Origin: Nocardia cyriacigeorgica GUH-2
Lineage (GTDB): Bacteria; Actinomycetota; Actinomycetes; Mycobacteriales; Mycobacteriaceae
Length of the DNA stretch: 64,000 bases
Assembly (NCBI RefSeq): GCF_000284035.1
Contig: NC_016887.1
Span: 5,890,001-5,954,000 of the forward strand
Direction: 5' to 3'
Positions 1 to 8,479 of this stretch are shown here, piece by piece. Numbering within the stretch: position 1 is the stretch's first letter; each line of letters starts with the position of its first letter. The notes under the pieces are model-generated. The model did not search any database. It was not told where the DNA came from and worked only from the letters and a program-made list of their open reading frames with translations. Position numbers and translations under genes: made by a program.

Positions 1-106
1 CGGGCTCCAACTGGGCCGCCGCACCCGCGAGCTCATCTGCCACCTGATCCGCGACCACCTTGTATGTGCTCACCGCATCCGGATCGATCCGCACAGTTCG
101 CGCCAC
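1..106 (-). CDS. Partial gene: N-terminus of a possible type VII secretion target protein
   Basis: Only the first 35 codons are inside the window; the gene runs off the left edge. The minus strand reads from a GTG at 106 into VARTVRIDPDAVSTYKVV, then a polar alanine-rich helix (ADQVADELAGAAAQLEP). A short N-terminus of this kind, with hydrophobic and polar residues alternating as in a helix, resembles the small ESX/type VII target proteins common in Nocardia and mycobacteria. A G-rich stretch (GGGGG) sits about 7 bases before this GTG; a second GTG at 94 is possible. The family call rests on N-terminal style alone and is tentative. Confidence 0.5.
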   Translation of the reverse strand, partial: MARTVRIDPDAVSTYKVVADQVADELAGAAAQLEP

Positions 107-266
107 TTCGGCCCCCTTCGCTCGTCGTTCGGGTACGACTGGACTGTAGAACAAAAGCCCTGACCCAGCGTCTTCCACGATGGGTTACCCAGCGGGACAC
201 CGCAACCCCCACGACCGAAACGCGACGCCCGCGCGTGTCGCGCCCCCTACACGCACCGCCGCGCGC

Positions 267-764
267 TCACCCCGCGCGCAGCAGCCGGAACCGGGAGCCG
301 TGGAAGATGAGCGGTTCGCGGTGCGGATGGGTGGCGATCCGATCGATCCCGAGGATGACGACCTGGTGATCGCCCGCCGGGACCTGCGCCTGCACGGTTC
401 CTTCGATCCAGGCCGACGCACCGTGGATGAACACGCCGTCCCCGCTACCGTGATGCAGCGCCAGCCCCTGGAAACGGTTGGCGGACCGGCTACCGAGGGC
501 GCGGGCCGCGTCCTGCTGTTCGGTGCCGAGCAGGCTGAGGCCGAGTTGGTCCGCGCCCGTCAGCCGGGGCCAGGTGGTGGAGGTGTTCTGCACGCAGAAC
601 GACACCAGCGGCGGATCGAGCGACACGGGCACGAAGGTCGCCACCGCCAAACCGTGCGGGACGCCGTCGACGCGGGCGCAGACCGCAACCACCCCGCTGG
701 GGAAGTTCGCGAACGCGCGACGCAGACCGGCGCCGTCGGCGGGTACGGAGAACAGTTCATCCAT
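267..764 (-). CDS. Flavin reductase domain protein (FMN:NADH oxidoreductase component)
   Basis: 165 residues, the usual length for the flavin reductase-like split-barrel family that supplies reduced FMN to two-component monooxygenases. Family features seen: FPSGVVAVCARVDG near residues 20-33, the substrate/flavin segment VATFVPVSLDPPLVSFCVQ, and the C-terminal pattern GDHQVVILGIDRI followed by PLIFHGSRFRLL. It is the last gene of a five-gene minus-strand operon and overlaps the preceding FMN reductase gene by 8 bases, so the two are probably translationally coupled. Expected role (inference): regenerating reduced flavin for the SfnG- and DszC-like oxygenases encoded upstream. The physiological partner cannot be told from sequence. 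Confidence 0.9.
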   Translation of the reverse strand: MDELFSVPADGAGLRRAFANFPSGVVAVCARVDGVPHGLAVATFVPVSLDPPLVSFCVQNTSTTWPRLTGADQLGLSLLGTEQQDAARALGSRSANRFQGLALHHGSGDGVFIHGASAWIEGTVQAQVPAGDHQVVILGIDRIATHPHREPLIFHGSRFRLLRAG

Positions 765-1269
765 GATTCGGTACTCCCGTTCTGGTCAGCGCGTCGACCA
801 CCGGCCGCCACCGCCGCGCGTATTCGGCGATGACGCCGTCGTCCTGGAAGGTGCGATCCGACAGGTAGAGCCCGGGCAACGGCGTGGTGGCGCCGAGTTC
901 CACCAGGACCGGTTTGAGCAGCAGGTCGGGCGCGAGAGCGTGCGCCGGGCCCGCACCGAGCATCAGAGGTACCGCCACCACGCCGGCCAATCCGGTTCCG
1001 CCGTCGAACTGTTCGAGGAACAGTTTCAGCAGGCCGGTGTAGGTGGCTTTGAAAGTGGGGCTGGCGAAGACCACCAACTCCGATTCGGCGACCGTGCGCA
1101 CCGTCTCGGCGACCCGCGGATCACCCCACGACAGCAGGGCGGGCCCCAACGACACCAGATCCACCACCGTTGGCGTGGACTCCGGCCGCAAAGCTTCGGC
1201 GAGCAACGTCGCCGCGGTCGATGTGCGCGAGCCCGGTTTCGGATTGCCGACCACCACCGTCACTGCCAC
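757..1269 (-). CDS. NADPH-dependent FMN reductase (SsuE/MsuE-like flavodoxin fold)
   Basis: 170 residues. The N-terminal VVVGNPKPGSRT is the phosphate-binding loop of the NADPH-dependent FMN reductase family, and FASPTFKATYTGLLKLFLEQF is the characteristic second flavin-contact motif. Members such as SsuE and MsuE feed FMNH2 to alkanesulfonate and methanesulfonate monooxygenases. I chose the GTG at 1269 because AGGAG sits six bases before it; in-frame extension upstream runs into the previous gene. It lies 17 bases after the acyl-CoA dehydrogenase-like gene and overlaps the flavin reductase gene, so the operon encodes two unrelated flavin-reducing enzymes side by side. Confidence 0.9.
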   Translation of the reverse strand: MAVTVVVGNPKPGSRTSTAATLLAEALRPESTPTVVDLVSLGPALLSWGDPRVAETVRTVAESELVVFASPTFKATYTGLLKLFLEQFDGGTGLAGVVAVPLMLGAGPAHALAPDLLLKPVLVELGATTPLPGLYLSDRTFQDDGVIAEYARRWRPVVDALTRTGVPNHG

Positions 1270-1286
1270 TTTCTTCTCCTCACTCC

Positions 1287-2480
1287 TCAGATCACCCCGT
1301 GTAGCGGCGGCGGGGTGCCGTGCAGCACCGACCGGCCGATGTGCTGGTATTTCCACCGCACCGGGTCGTGCAGGGTATGTGTGCGGGCGTTGCGCCAGAA
1401 ATGGTCGAGGTTGGTTCCGGCTGCGGCGCTTCGGGTTCCGGAGACTTCGAAGAGAGCAGATGAGACCTCGTTCGCCGCGCGGTCGGCGACGATCTTGGCC
1501 GTGGCGACCGCCAGCGAGGCCTCGGCCGCGGTAGCGGCGTCCACAGCCGCACCGGCCGCCGCCAGCGTGGCTTCCGCCGTCCGCACCGTCACCGCCAGTT
1601 CCCCGAACCGCTGGATCAGCAACGGATCATCCACCGCCCGATCCACTCCGGCTTCGAACCACGGCCTGGATCGTGTCCGCACGAATTCCGTTGCCGCATC
1701 GAGGGACCCGCGTGCGATCCCGGTATCGATCGCGGCATGCACCAGCTGCGCGAACGCACCGTAACCGGTGGGTGCGCCGACCGCCGCCGCCCGGGCGACC
1801 AGCTGATCGCGGGCCACCAGCACCCCGTCCAACTCGACGGTGCCGCTGCCGGTGGTGCGCTGGCCGATGGCGTGCCAATCGTCGATGATCCGGACACCGT
1901 CGGTGTCGGCGGGCAGGAACGCGACGTACTCCCCCGGCGGCAGGCCGCTGCGCCCGTCCGGATCGTCGAGCCTGGTGAGCACTGCGAGGATGTCGGCGAA
2001 CAGCGAGCCGGTGCAGTAGAACTTGGTGCCGTCGATGCGGAAACGGGACCCGGCCGGGCGGACGGTGGTGGCGATCTCGGCCACCGTCGCGCCCGTCCGC
2101 TCCGATTGCGCGTTCGCGATCCGGGCTCCGTCGAGCACCGCCCCGAAATACCGGCTGCGCTGCTGCGCCGAACCGGCCAGCCGCAGCAGGTTCAGATACA
2201 CGAAATGGCTGTGCGGGATCTGCGCGATATTCGGATCGGCCGCCGCAAGAATGCGCACCACCTCGGCCACCACACTCGGCGCCAAGTCCGCCCCACCGAA
2301 TTCGGCGGGAACGGTAACGGCGAGCAACCCCGATGCCGACAGCTGATCTAACTGGGCATAAGGCAATTCGCGGTCGCGGTCACGCGCTGCGGCGTCCGCG
2401 GCGAACTCGGCTGCCAGCCGGGCGGCGACCGAGCGGGCCTCGTCGGCGGAGGTGATGCGGTCGGCGGCGACAGCGGTCAT
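1287..2480 (-). CDS. Acyl-CoA dehydrogenase-fold flavoprotein, SfnB/DszC family
   Basis: 397 residues with the three-part acyl-CoA dehydrogenase fold. LLAVTVPAEFGGADL and NIAQIPHSHFVYL mark the N-terminal helical domain, GTKFYCTGSLFADILAVL the central beta domain, and FWRNARTHTLHDPVRWKYQHIG the C-terminal end. This last pattern is typical of SfnB/DszC-type flavin monooxygenases of organosulfur metabolism rather than true dehydrogenases, whose C-terminus carries different residues. Its ATG overlaps the sfnG stop as ATGA, a four-base overlap that implies translational coupling. Likely role (inference): oxidation of a sulfur compound with FMNH2 from the two reductases downstream. The substrate is unknown. 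Confidence 0.88.
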   Translation of the reverse strand: MTAVAADRITSADEARSVAARLAAEFAADAAARDRDRELPYAQLDQLSASGLLAVTVPAEFGGADLAPSVVAEVVRILAAADPNIAQIPHSHFVYLNLLRLAGSAQQRSRYFGAVLDGARIANAQSERTGATVAEIATTVRPAGSRFRIDGTKFYCTGSLFADILAVLTRLDDPDGRSGLPPGEYVAFLPADTDGVRIIDDWHAIGQRTTGSGTVELDGVLVARDQLVARAAAVGAPTGYGAFAQLVHAAIDTGIARGSLDAATEFVRTRSRPWFEAGVDRAVDDPLLIQRFGELAVTVRTAEATLAAAGAAVDAATAAEASLAVATAKIVADRAANEVSSALFEVSGTRSAAAGTNLDHFWRNARTHTLHDPVRWKYQHIGRSVLHGTPPPLHGVI

Positions 2481-3592
2481 CGGCCCGCCGCGACGGGCGT
2501 GCGCGCCGCCTCCAATTCCCGGACCAGGGGCAGCACCTTGGCGCCGAAATACTCGATTTCCTCCTGGAAGTGCATGAATCCGCCGAGAATCAGGTCGACG
2601 CCGAGGTCGCGGTAGGCGACGATCCGTTCGGCCACCTGCTCGGGGGTGCCGATCAACTGGGTGCGGAATCCGTCGTTGTATTGCACGAGGTCCTCGAACG
2701 TGGAATCGGCCCACATCCCCTTGCCGTCGCGAGTGGACGCGCCCGCCTGCTGAACTGCATCGCGGAACCCCTGCACCGCAGGCTTGTTCGCCTTCTCGAT
2801 GATCTCGCGCAGGGTATCCCGCGCCTCCTTCTCGGTATCGCGGGCGATGATGAACCCGTTGAGCCCGAACTTCACCTCCCGCTGATGCTCGCGCGCGACC
2901 GCACGCAGATCGTCGAGCTGCTCGGTGACGCCGTCGAAGTCCTTGCCGTTGGAGAAGTACCAGTCGGCGAAGCGGCCGCCATTGCGGCGCGCGGCGGTGG
3001 AGTTACCGCCCTGGAACAGTTCGGGATTCGAGCGTTCCGGGGTATTGAGCGGTTTCGGCTTCAACGTGAAATCCCGGATGCGGTAGAAGTCTCCGCCGTA
3101 ATTCACCTTGTCCTCGGTCCAGATCTTGCGGATCACCTCGAGGAATTCCGCGCTGCGCCGGTACCTTTCGTCGTGTTCGAGCCAGGGTTCACCGAGCGCG
3201 GTGAACTCACCGGCGAACCAGCCCGACACCACATTGATGGCGAAACGACCGTTGGACAGGTGGTCGGCGGTGGCGCCGAATTTCGCCAGCACCGCTGGAT
3301 GCCACAGTCCGGGATGTACCGCCGCGATCACCTTCAATCGCTCGGTGGCGCCGAGCAGGGCCAGGCTGAACGAGGTGGACTCGTGCTGGTATTCGGCACC
3401 GTAGGAGGCGGTGTAGCGCACCTGCGAGAGCGCGTAGTCGAAACCGTTGTTCTCCGCGGTCTGCGCCAGTTTCTTGTTGTATTCGAAATCCCAGCCGGTG
3501 CGCTGCTCGATATCGCTGGTCACCAGGCCACCACTCACATTGGGCACCCAATAGGCGAACCGGATCCGGTCGGCGATCTGCTCGGTGCTCAT
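2477..3592 (-). CDS. sfnG: FMNH2-dependent dimethylsulfone monooxygenase SfnG-like (luciferase family)
   Basis: 371 residues of the bacterial luciferase-like (LLM) TIM-barrel family. SfnG hallmarks are dense: FAYWVPNVSGGLVTSDIEQR at the N-terminus, NKKLAQTAENNGFDYALSQVR, GRFAINVVSGWFAGEF, GEPWLEHDERYRRS, and a C-terminal STFEDLVQYNDGFRTQLIGT. SfnG converts dimethylsulfone to methanesulfinate with FMNH2 and oxygen, allowing dimethylsulfide-derived sulfur to be used. The ATG at 3592 shares one base with the upstream stop (TGATG). It sits between a StyA-like monooxygenase and an SfnB/DszC-like gene, with two flavin reductases downstream, so the whole operon looks like a sulfur-starvation pathway. 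The family is clear; the substrate is inferred from similarity. Confidence 0.92.
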   Translation of the reverse strand: MSTEQIADRIRFAYWVPNVSGGLVTSDIEQRTGWDFEYNKKLAQTAENNGFDYALSQVRYTASYGAEYQHESTSFSLALLGATERLKVIAAVHPGLWHPAVLAKFGATADHLSNGRFAINVVSGWFAGEFTALGEPWLEHDERYRRSAEFLEVIRKIWTEDKVNYGGDFYRIRDFTLKPKPLNTPERSNPELFQGGNSTAARRNGGRFADWYFSNGKDFDGVTEQLDDLRAVAREHQREVKFGLNGFIIARDTEKEARDTLREIIEKANKPAVQGFRDAVQQAGASTRDGKGMWADSTFEDLVQYNDGFRTQLIGTPEQVAERIVAYRDLGVDLILGGFMHFQEEIEYFGAKVLPLVRELEAARTPVAAGR

Positions 3593-4977
3593 CAGGCCAC
3601 CGCCACTGCGGGCGCGAACGACGACCGCTCGAAACGGCCCGCGGGCGCGAACCGTCCGAGCAGCTCGGCGGCGTCGACTCCGGTGACCTGCGTGATGTAG
3701 GCGGCGGCGTCGGCGGCCGACTCTATGGCGAGCAGGGGCTGCGGCCGGTGTAGCAGACCCACCAGCGCCGAGGCGAACCGCGGATCGACGGCGGCGGCCG
3801 CGAAGAACGGTTCGGCGATCTCGCCGAGGGCGGGGTCGCTGAGGAACAGCCTGGTCACCTTGTTCGCGGCATCGCTGCGGGCGGCGAGGAAGCTGTCGTA
3901 TTGCGCCTGGAGCCACGCGGCGTCGAACGGACCGTCATGCACGGCGGCGGCCGCGATCAGCCGCTGTGCCTGGATCAACCCGCTCTGCGCGCCCTGTCCG
4001 GCGATCGGGTCGTAGGCGACCGCGGTGTCACCGAGCGCGGCGACCACATGTCCGTTGGCGGTATGCCCCACGCCCGCCCGGACCACCGGCCGCACCGCAC
4101 CCTTCAGCCAGGAATGCGGGTCCTCGGCGATCACCTCGGTGGCGAGCACCTCCGGCAGATCCCAGTCGGCGAAATCGCGGTAGAGGTCCTTGACGATCGC
4201 CAGCGCGGATTCAGCGGAATCGGCTGCGGCGAACCGCGATTCCCATTCGCTGCCGGGCCGCGCCCAGCCGAGGAACGCCCAGCTCGGGCCGGCGTCCTTG
4301 TGCAGGTACGGGCCCCACCAGCCTTCGCCCTGGTCGGCGATGATGGAGAAGCCGCTGTGTGCACCGCCCGCCGGTCCGCGATGGGCGAACACGCCCTGGT
4401 CATGTCCGAGCCCGGTGACGGTGACGGTCAACAGGGACCGCTGCGGCTTGTCGTAGACGGTGCGCCGCTGGTCGATGGCGAACAGATCGGACAGCCCGGC
4501 CTTGCCGGTCGCGACGAGGGTGAGATCGTTGGCGGCGGCAATGCTGTCCAGGGTTTCCGGAGTCACCGGCTCTACGAGGAAGGCGCCGCCGCGCTCCCGG
4601 AAGGCGGTCAGCCGCTCGTCGGCCTTGAGCCGGGTATCGACCGCGACGCCGACGTAGCCGTCGAACTGCCCGTCGAAGGCGATGAGCTCGGCCCCGTCGG
4701 GACCGGCGATGCGCGCGCTGAGCCCGGTGTGCCGTGGCGCGCGCCCGGTGTAGCTGTCCAAGCCGAGCGCGGCCTCGGCCTGCTGGGTCTCACCGAACTC
4801 GAGCGCGGTGCCGGTGGCGGGCACGTCGTCGCGCAGCGCGCGTTGGTCGCGATCGCTGTAGAGGGTGACGTCGAAGCCTGCGTCGAGCAGGCCGAGGGCC
4901 GCAGTGACGCCGGTCTGGCCGGCGCCGATCACCGCGGCCGTACGGGTGGAGCGGGAAGCGGATTGCTGCGTGGTCAT
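3592..4977 (-). CDS. FAD-dependent monooxygenase, styrene monooxygenase StyA-like
   Basis: 461 residues. The N-terminus TAAVIGAGQTGVTAALGLLDAG is a Rossmann FAD-binding GxGxxG motif, and DTAVAYDPIAGQGAQSGLIQA is the C-terminal FAD contact region seen in StyA and related single-component or two-component hydroxylases. FDGYVGVAVDTRLK and SLLTVTVTGLGHDQGVFAH are also StyA-like. Such enzymes epoxidise alkenes or oxidise sulfides to sulfoxides using reduced FAD from a partner reductase. Being first in an operon of sulfur-oxygenating enzymes, sulfoxidation is the more attractive guess. ATG at 4977 was chosen because it precedes the FAD motif by a short, family-like leader. Confidence 0.82.
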   Translation of the reverse strand: MTTQQSASRSTRTAAVIGAGQTGVTAALGLLDAGFDVTLYSDRDQRALRDDVPATGTALEFGETQQAEAALGLDSYTGRAPRHTGLSARIAGPDGAELIAFDGQFDGYVGVAVDTRLKADERLTAFRERGGAFLVEPVTPETLDSIAAANDLTLVATGKAGLSDLFAIDQRRTVYDKPQRSLLTVTVTGLGHDQGVFAHRGPAGGAHSGFSIIADQGEGWWGPYLHKDAGPSWAFLGWARPGSEWESRFAAADSAESALAIVKDLYRDFADWDLPEVLATEVIAEDPHSWLKGAVRPVVRAGVGHTANGHVVAALGDTAVAYDPIAGQGAQSGLIQAQRLIAAAAVHDGPFDAAWLQAQYDSFLAARSDAANKVTRLFLSDPALGEIAEPFFAAAAVDPRFASALVGLLHRPQPLLAIESAADAAAYITQVTGVDAAELLGRFAPAGRFERSSFAPAVAVA

Positions 4978-5073
4978 GGGTGAATGGTGCTGGTGGCGCG
5001 CCTGTTGCGGCAGTATTGCGATCACGCAGAATCAATAGGGAGACCGTATGAGCTCCGGGCATACGATGACCGC

Positions 5074-5556
5074 ATGTCGTTCACCGTCACCGAACTGAGC
5101 GGGGACCGCACCGAGCAGTACCGCGAGCTCGCCGAACAGGCGCGGGCGCTGGTCGCGGGCGAATCCGACCGCATCGCCAATGCCGCGAACCTGTCCGCCC
5201 TGCTGTTCCACACCCTGCCCGGCCTCAACTGGGCCGGCTTCTACTTCTTCGACGGCCACGAACTGGTGGTCGGGCCGTTCCAGGGCAAGCCCGCCTGCGT
5301 GCGGATCGCCCTCGGCAAAGGGGTATGCGGTACCGCCGCCACCACCCGCGTCACCCAACTCGTCCCCGATGTGCACGCCTTCCCCGGCCACATCGCCTGC
5401 GACGCGGACACCCGCTCCGAAATCGTGATCCCGCTGGTCCGGGAGCGCGAGCTGATCGGCGTCCTCGATCTCGACAGCCCCCAGCCCGCCCGCTTCGACA
5501 CCACCGACCGGATCGGGCTGGAAGCCGTGGCCGCGATCTTCCTCGGCTCGTTCTGA
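5074..5556 (+). CDS. Free methionine-(R)-sulfoxide reductase (fRMsr, GAF domain)
   Basis: 160 residues forming a single GAF domain. The three cysteines at 75, 85 and 109 reproduce the spacing of the active-site cysteines of the E. coli enzyme (10 then 24 residues apart), within PACVRIALGKGVCGTAA and GHIACDADTRSEIVIPL. FRMsr reduces free methionine-R-sulfoxide to methionine in the cytosol, with thioredoxin as electron donor. I chose ATG 5074 (MSFTVTELSG) because the family begins there; longer in-frame starts add a sequence unlike the family. It is divergent from the sulfur-oxygenase operon, 96 bases away, so methionine repair and sulfur scavenging share an intergenic region. Confidence 0.9.
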   Translation: MSFTVTELSGDRTEQYRELAEQARALVAGESDRIANAANLSALLFHTLPGLNWAGFYFFDGHELVVGPFQGKPACVRIALGKGVCGTAATTRVTQLVPDVHAFPGHIACDADTRSEIVIPLVRERELIGVLDLDSPQPARFDTTDRIGLEAVAAIFLGSF

Positions 5557-5579
5557 GCCGGCCGGCCGCGCCACGACAG

Positions 5580-5693
5580 CGCCACGTCAACAACTACGGC
5601 GGCAGCGCGCTCATCCCGGCCGCCGAACACGGCTCGGTCCGTACCGTGCGCCGACTCATCGACGCCGGCGTCGCGCCCGGCGACCTACCCTGA
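5580..5693 (+). pseudogene. Ankyrin-repeat gene remnant
   Basis: In frame with a TGA at 5691-5693 the DNA encodes HVNNYGGSALIPAAEHGS then VRTVRRLIDAGV, which is one ankyrin-like repeat (G-x-SAL-xxAAEHG-xx-TVRxLIDAGV). No start codon or further repeats are attached: the sequence upstream in this frame overlaps the end of the fRMsr gene. It therefore looks like the decayed 3' piece of an ankyrin-repeat gene. A functional short peptide is not supported by any start or ribosome site. Confidence 0.5.
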
Positions 5694-5745
5694 GTACGCC
5701 GCAGCGACAATCGGTGCCGCGACTCACCCGGCGGTGATCACCGAC

Positions 5746-7176
5746 TTACCCCGTGTGCGCGGCAGCGACCCGACGGACAGCCTCCTCCGGCAACACGGTC
5801 GAACCCGGGCCCCCGAGCCGATAACGCGCCCCGCGGTGCTCTTCCGGCAGCCGATCACCGGCGCCGAAGAGCGCGTTGCGCAGCGTGCCCGGCTGATACT
5901 CCGTGGCGTACACGCCGCGTTCGGTCAACACCGGAACTACATGCCGGACAATATCTTCGAAGCTTCCGGGCGTGATCGCGTATGCGAGGTTGAACCCGTC
6001 CAGGTCGGTGTCGTCGACCCATTCCTGCAACCGGTCGGCCACGGTCTCCCCGGATCCGACGAACACCGGGCCCATCCCGCCGATGCCCGCCCAGCGGCCG
6101 ATATCGCGGACGGTCCATTCGCGCCCGTCGTCGTCGAATTCCTGGAACGCCGCGACCGCCGACTGGATCGCATTGCTGCGCACCTCGCCGATCGGGTCGT
6201 CGAGGTCGTAGGTGGACAGGTCGATGCCCATCCAGCCGGACATGAACACCAGCCCGCCCTCCACGCTGGCATAGGACAGGTATTCCTCGTGCTTGCGCTG
6301 CGCGGCGACGTCGGTCGCATCGGTGACGATGGTGGCCAGGGCATAGATGCGGGCCGCGTACCGATCCCGTCCCGCCGCTTCCAGCGCATCCCGCACCCGC
6401 GCGACCGTCTGCGCGAGCACGCGTTTCGACGGCCCGGCGATGAAGATCGCCTCGGCGTTCTCGGCCGCGAACCGCACCCCGCGCGGTGAGGCGCCCGCCT
6501 GATAGATGACGGGCGTGCGCTGCGGCGACGGCTCCGACAGATGCACGCCGGGCACGGTGAAATGCTTGCCCTGGTGCCCGATGTGGTGCACCTTGGCCGG
6601 GTCGACGTAGATGCCGCGCTCGCGGTCGCGGACCACCGCGTCGTCCTCCCAGGAACCCTCCCACAGCTTGTAGAGCACCTCCAGGTACTCGTCGGCCTGG
6701 TTGTAGCGCTCGTCGTGATCCAGCTGGTCGTCGGCGCCGAAATTCCGTGCCGCCGAAGGCAGATAGCCGGTCACCACATTCCAGCCGAGCCGTCCCTTGG
6801 TGAGGTGATCGAGCGTGGACAGCCTGCGTGCGAACGGGTACGGATGCTCGAATCCGGTGCCGGTGGTGATGCCGAATCCGAGATGTTCGGTGACCGCGGC
6901 CATCGCCGAGACCAGCAGCAGCGGGTCGGCCAGCGGGATCTGGGCGGCCTGGCGCAGGGCCGCGGTGTCGTCGCCGCCGTAGACGTCGTAGGTGCCGAGC
7001 ACATCGGCGATGAAGATGCCGTCGAAACGCCCGCGCTCCAATAGTTTCGCCAGTTCCGTCCAGTAGGACAGGTCCTTGTAGCGGTGCGATTGGTCGTCGG
7101 GATGACGCCACAGCCCGGGCGACTGATGCGCCACGCAGTTCATATCGAAGGCGTTGAACCGAATCCGCCTGCTCAT
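5746..7176 (-). CDS. NtaA/SnaA/DmoA-family FMN-dependent monooxygenase
   Basis: 476 residues, long for the luciferase-like superfamily and typical of the NtaA/DszA/SnaA/DmoA branch. The N-terminus RRIRFNAFDMNCVAHQSPGLW, GRLGWNVVTGYLPSAARNFG, and LSEPSPQRTPVIYQAGAS followed by RGVRFAAENAEAIFI are branch signatures. Known members oxidise nitrilotriacetate, dibenzothiophene sulfone, dimethylsulfide or pristinamycin precursors with FMNH2. Its ATG overlaps the stop of the upstream SfnB/DszC-like gene (ATGA), forming a two-gene operon next to the sfnG operon. A dimethylsulfide- or aryl-sulfone-type substrate fits the context best but is inference. Confidence 0.88.
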   Translation of the reverse strand: MSRRIRFNAFDMNCVAHQSPGLWRHPDDQSHRYKDLSYWTELAKLLERGRFDGIFIADVLGTYDVYGGDDTAALRQAAQIPLADPLLLVSAMAAVTEHLGFGITTGTGFEHPYPFARRLSTLDHLTKGRLGWNVVTGYLPSAARNFGADDQLDHDERYNQADEYLEVLYKLWEGSWEDDAVVRDRERGIYVDPAKVHHIGHQGKHFTVPGVHLSEPSPQRTPVIYQAGASPRGVRFAAENAEAIFIAGPSKRVLAQTVARVRDALEAAGRDRYAARIYALATIVTDATDVAAQRKHEEYLSYASVEGGLVFMSGWMGIDLSTYDLDDPIGEVRSNAIQSAVAAFQEFDDDGREWTVRDIGRWAGIGGMGPVFVGSGETVADRLQEWVDDTDLDGFNLAYAITPGSFEDIVRHVVPVLTERGVYATEYQPGTLRNALFGAGDRLPEEHRGARYRLGGPGSTVLPEEAVRRVAAAHTG

Positions 7177-8384
7177 CGCGCCACCGCCGCCCCGCGCGCG
7201 CCCGCGCTCCACGCGAACGGCAGCTCGGTGCCGTTGAGCAGGTGATCGCCGATGGCGCGGGCCTTGAAGATGGCCGGGTTGTGCACCGAGATGGTGCGGG
7301 CATTGCGCCAATGCCGGTCCAGCCGCAGCCGCTCCGACACCACCGACGCACCGCCCACCTCGAACAGCTGAGTGGTCGCCGTCAGTACCGTATCGATGAC
7401 GCCCAGCTGCGCCTGCGCTGCCGCCAATTCCGCCGCTGCCAGCGCCTTTTCGTCGCTCGCCCCGGCGGCCAGCACCTCGTCGAGCACATCGGCCACCGCC
7501 AGCACACTCGCCCGCGCCCCGAACGCGGCCGCCGACAACCGCCCGATCACCTGCTGCACCAGCGGATCTTCCCGCGGCAGAGCCGCGGCGGCGTGGGTAT
7601 AGGTGCGGGTGCGTTCGGTGACCCACGCGCGGGCATCGCGTTCGGCGCGCGCGGCGATGCCGGCGAGCACGGCCAATTGGACCAGCTGAAGATACGAGGT
7701 GGCATAGGTGCGTCCGGGCGCGCCGTAGCCCGGCCCGAGTATGCGTTCCTCGGCCACGACCACATCGGTGAATTCGGTGGTCCCGCTGGCGGTGAGCCGT
7801 TGCCCGAAACCGTCCCAGTCGTCGTGCTGACGGACCCCGTCGGCGTCGGCGTCGACCAGCACCCCGACGCGCTCGCCGTCCCGGTCGGCGGCCACCAGGA
7901 TGTGATCGGCGTACAGCGAGCCGGTGCTGTAGTACTTGACGCCGTTGAGCAGCCACTGCTCGCCGCGGCGGGTGAGCGTCGTCCGATAGCGGTCGACGGC
8001 GCCGACCCCCGGTTCGGTGATCGCATTACCGACCAGCGTGCCCGCCGCCACCGCGCGCAACCAGGCATCACGGGACGGACCCGGCGCGGCGAGCAACTGA
8101 TCCTCCACGAAGGAGAAATGCACTCGCAGCGCCTGCGGCAGATTGGATTCGGCGGCGGCCAGGTCGATGAGCAGGCCGAACAGCTGACGCACGGTCGCAC
8201 CGAACCCGCCGGCCTCCACCGGGACCCGGAGCGCACCGAAGCCGGCCGCCTTCAGCCAGCCGATCTCCTCGTGCGGCAATCGGCGGTCGATCTCGCGCTC
8301 GACCGCGCCCGCGGCGATCCGGTCGAATATCGGCGCGAAGGTCGCGGCCAGCTCAGCGTCGGAAAGTGATGTCGCGGATGTCAT
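7173..8384 (-). CDS. Acyl-CoA dehydrogenase-fold flavoprotein, SfnB/DszC family (second copy)
   Basis: 403 residues, same family as the gene at 1287-2480. Shared marks: RLPHEEIGWLKAAGFGALRVP, ALRVHFSFVEDQLL, GVKYYSTGSLYADHILVAA, and HWRNARTISVHNPAIFKARAIG at the C-terminus. In this family the enzyme uses FMNH2 and oxygen rather than dehydrogenating an acyl-CoA. It is the first gene of a two-gene operon with the NtaA/DmoA-like oxygenase. Having two divergent copies in neighbouring operons suggests two substrates (for example sulfone and sulfide), not redundancy. Confidence 0.87.
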   Translation of the reverse strand: MTSATSLSDAELAATFAPIFDRIAAGAVEREIDRRLPHEEIGWLKAAGFGALRVPVEAGGFGATVRQLFGLLIDLAAAESNLPQALRVHFSFVEDQLLAAPGPSRDAWLRAVAAGTLVGNAITEPGVGAVDRYRTTLTRRGEQWLLNGVKYYSTGSLYADHILVAADRDGERVGVLVDADADGVRQHDDWDGFGQRLTASGTTEFTDVVVAEERILGPGYGAPGRTYATSYLQLVQLAVLAGIAARAERDARAWVTERTRTYTHAAAALPREDPLVQQVIGRLSAAAFGARASVLAVADVLDEVLAAGASDEKALAAAELAAAQAQLGVIDTVLTATTQLFEVGGASVVSERLRLDRHWRNARTISVHNPAIFKARAIGDHLLNGTELPFAWSAGARGAAVAR

Positions 8385-8479
8385 CGGCCCACGATCGCCC
8401 AGCCCGCCGCCGAGATCACCGGTTACGCGCAGCGCGATCGAAAGGCATTCGTGTCGGTGCCGCGGGCTATGGTCACGGC

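Noticed and set aside
2570..3700. Forward frame opposite sfnG
   Set aside because: Shadow with no domain; sfnG motifs are dense on the minus strand.
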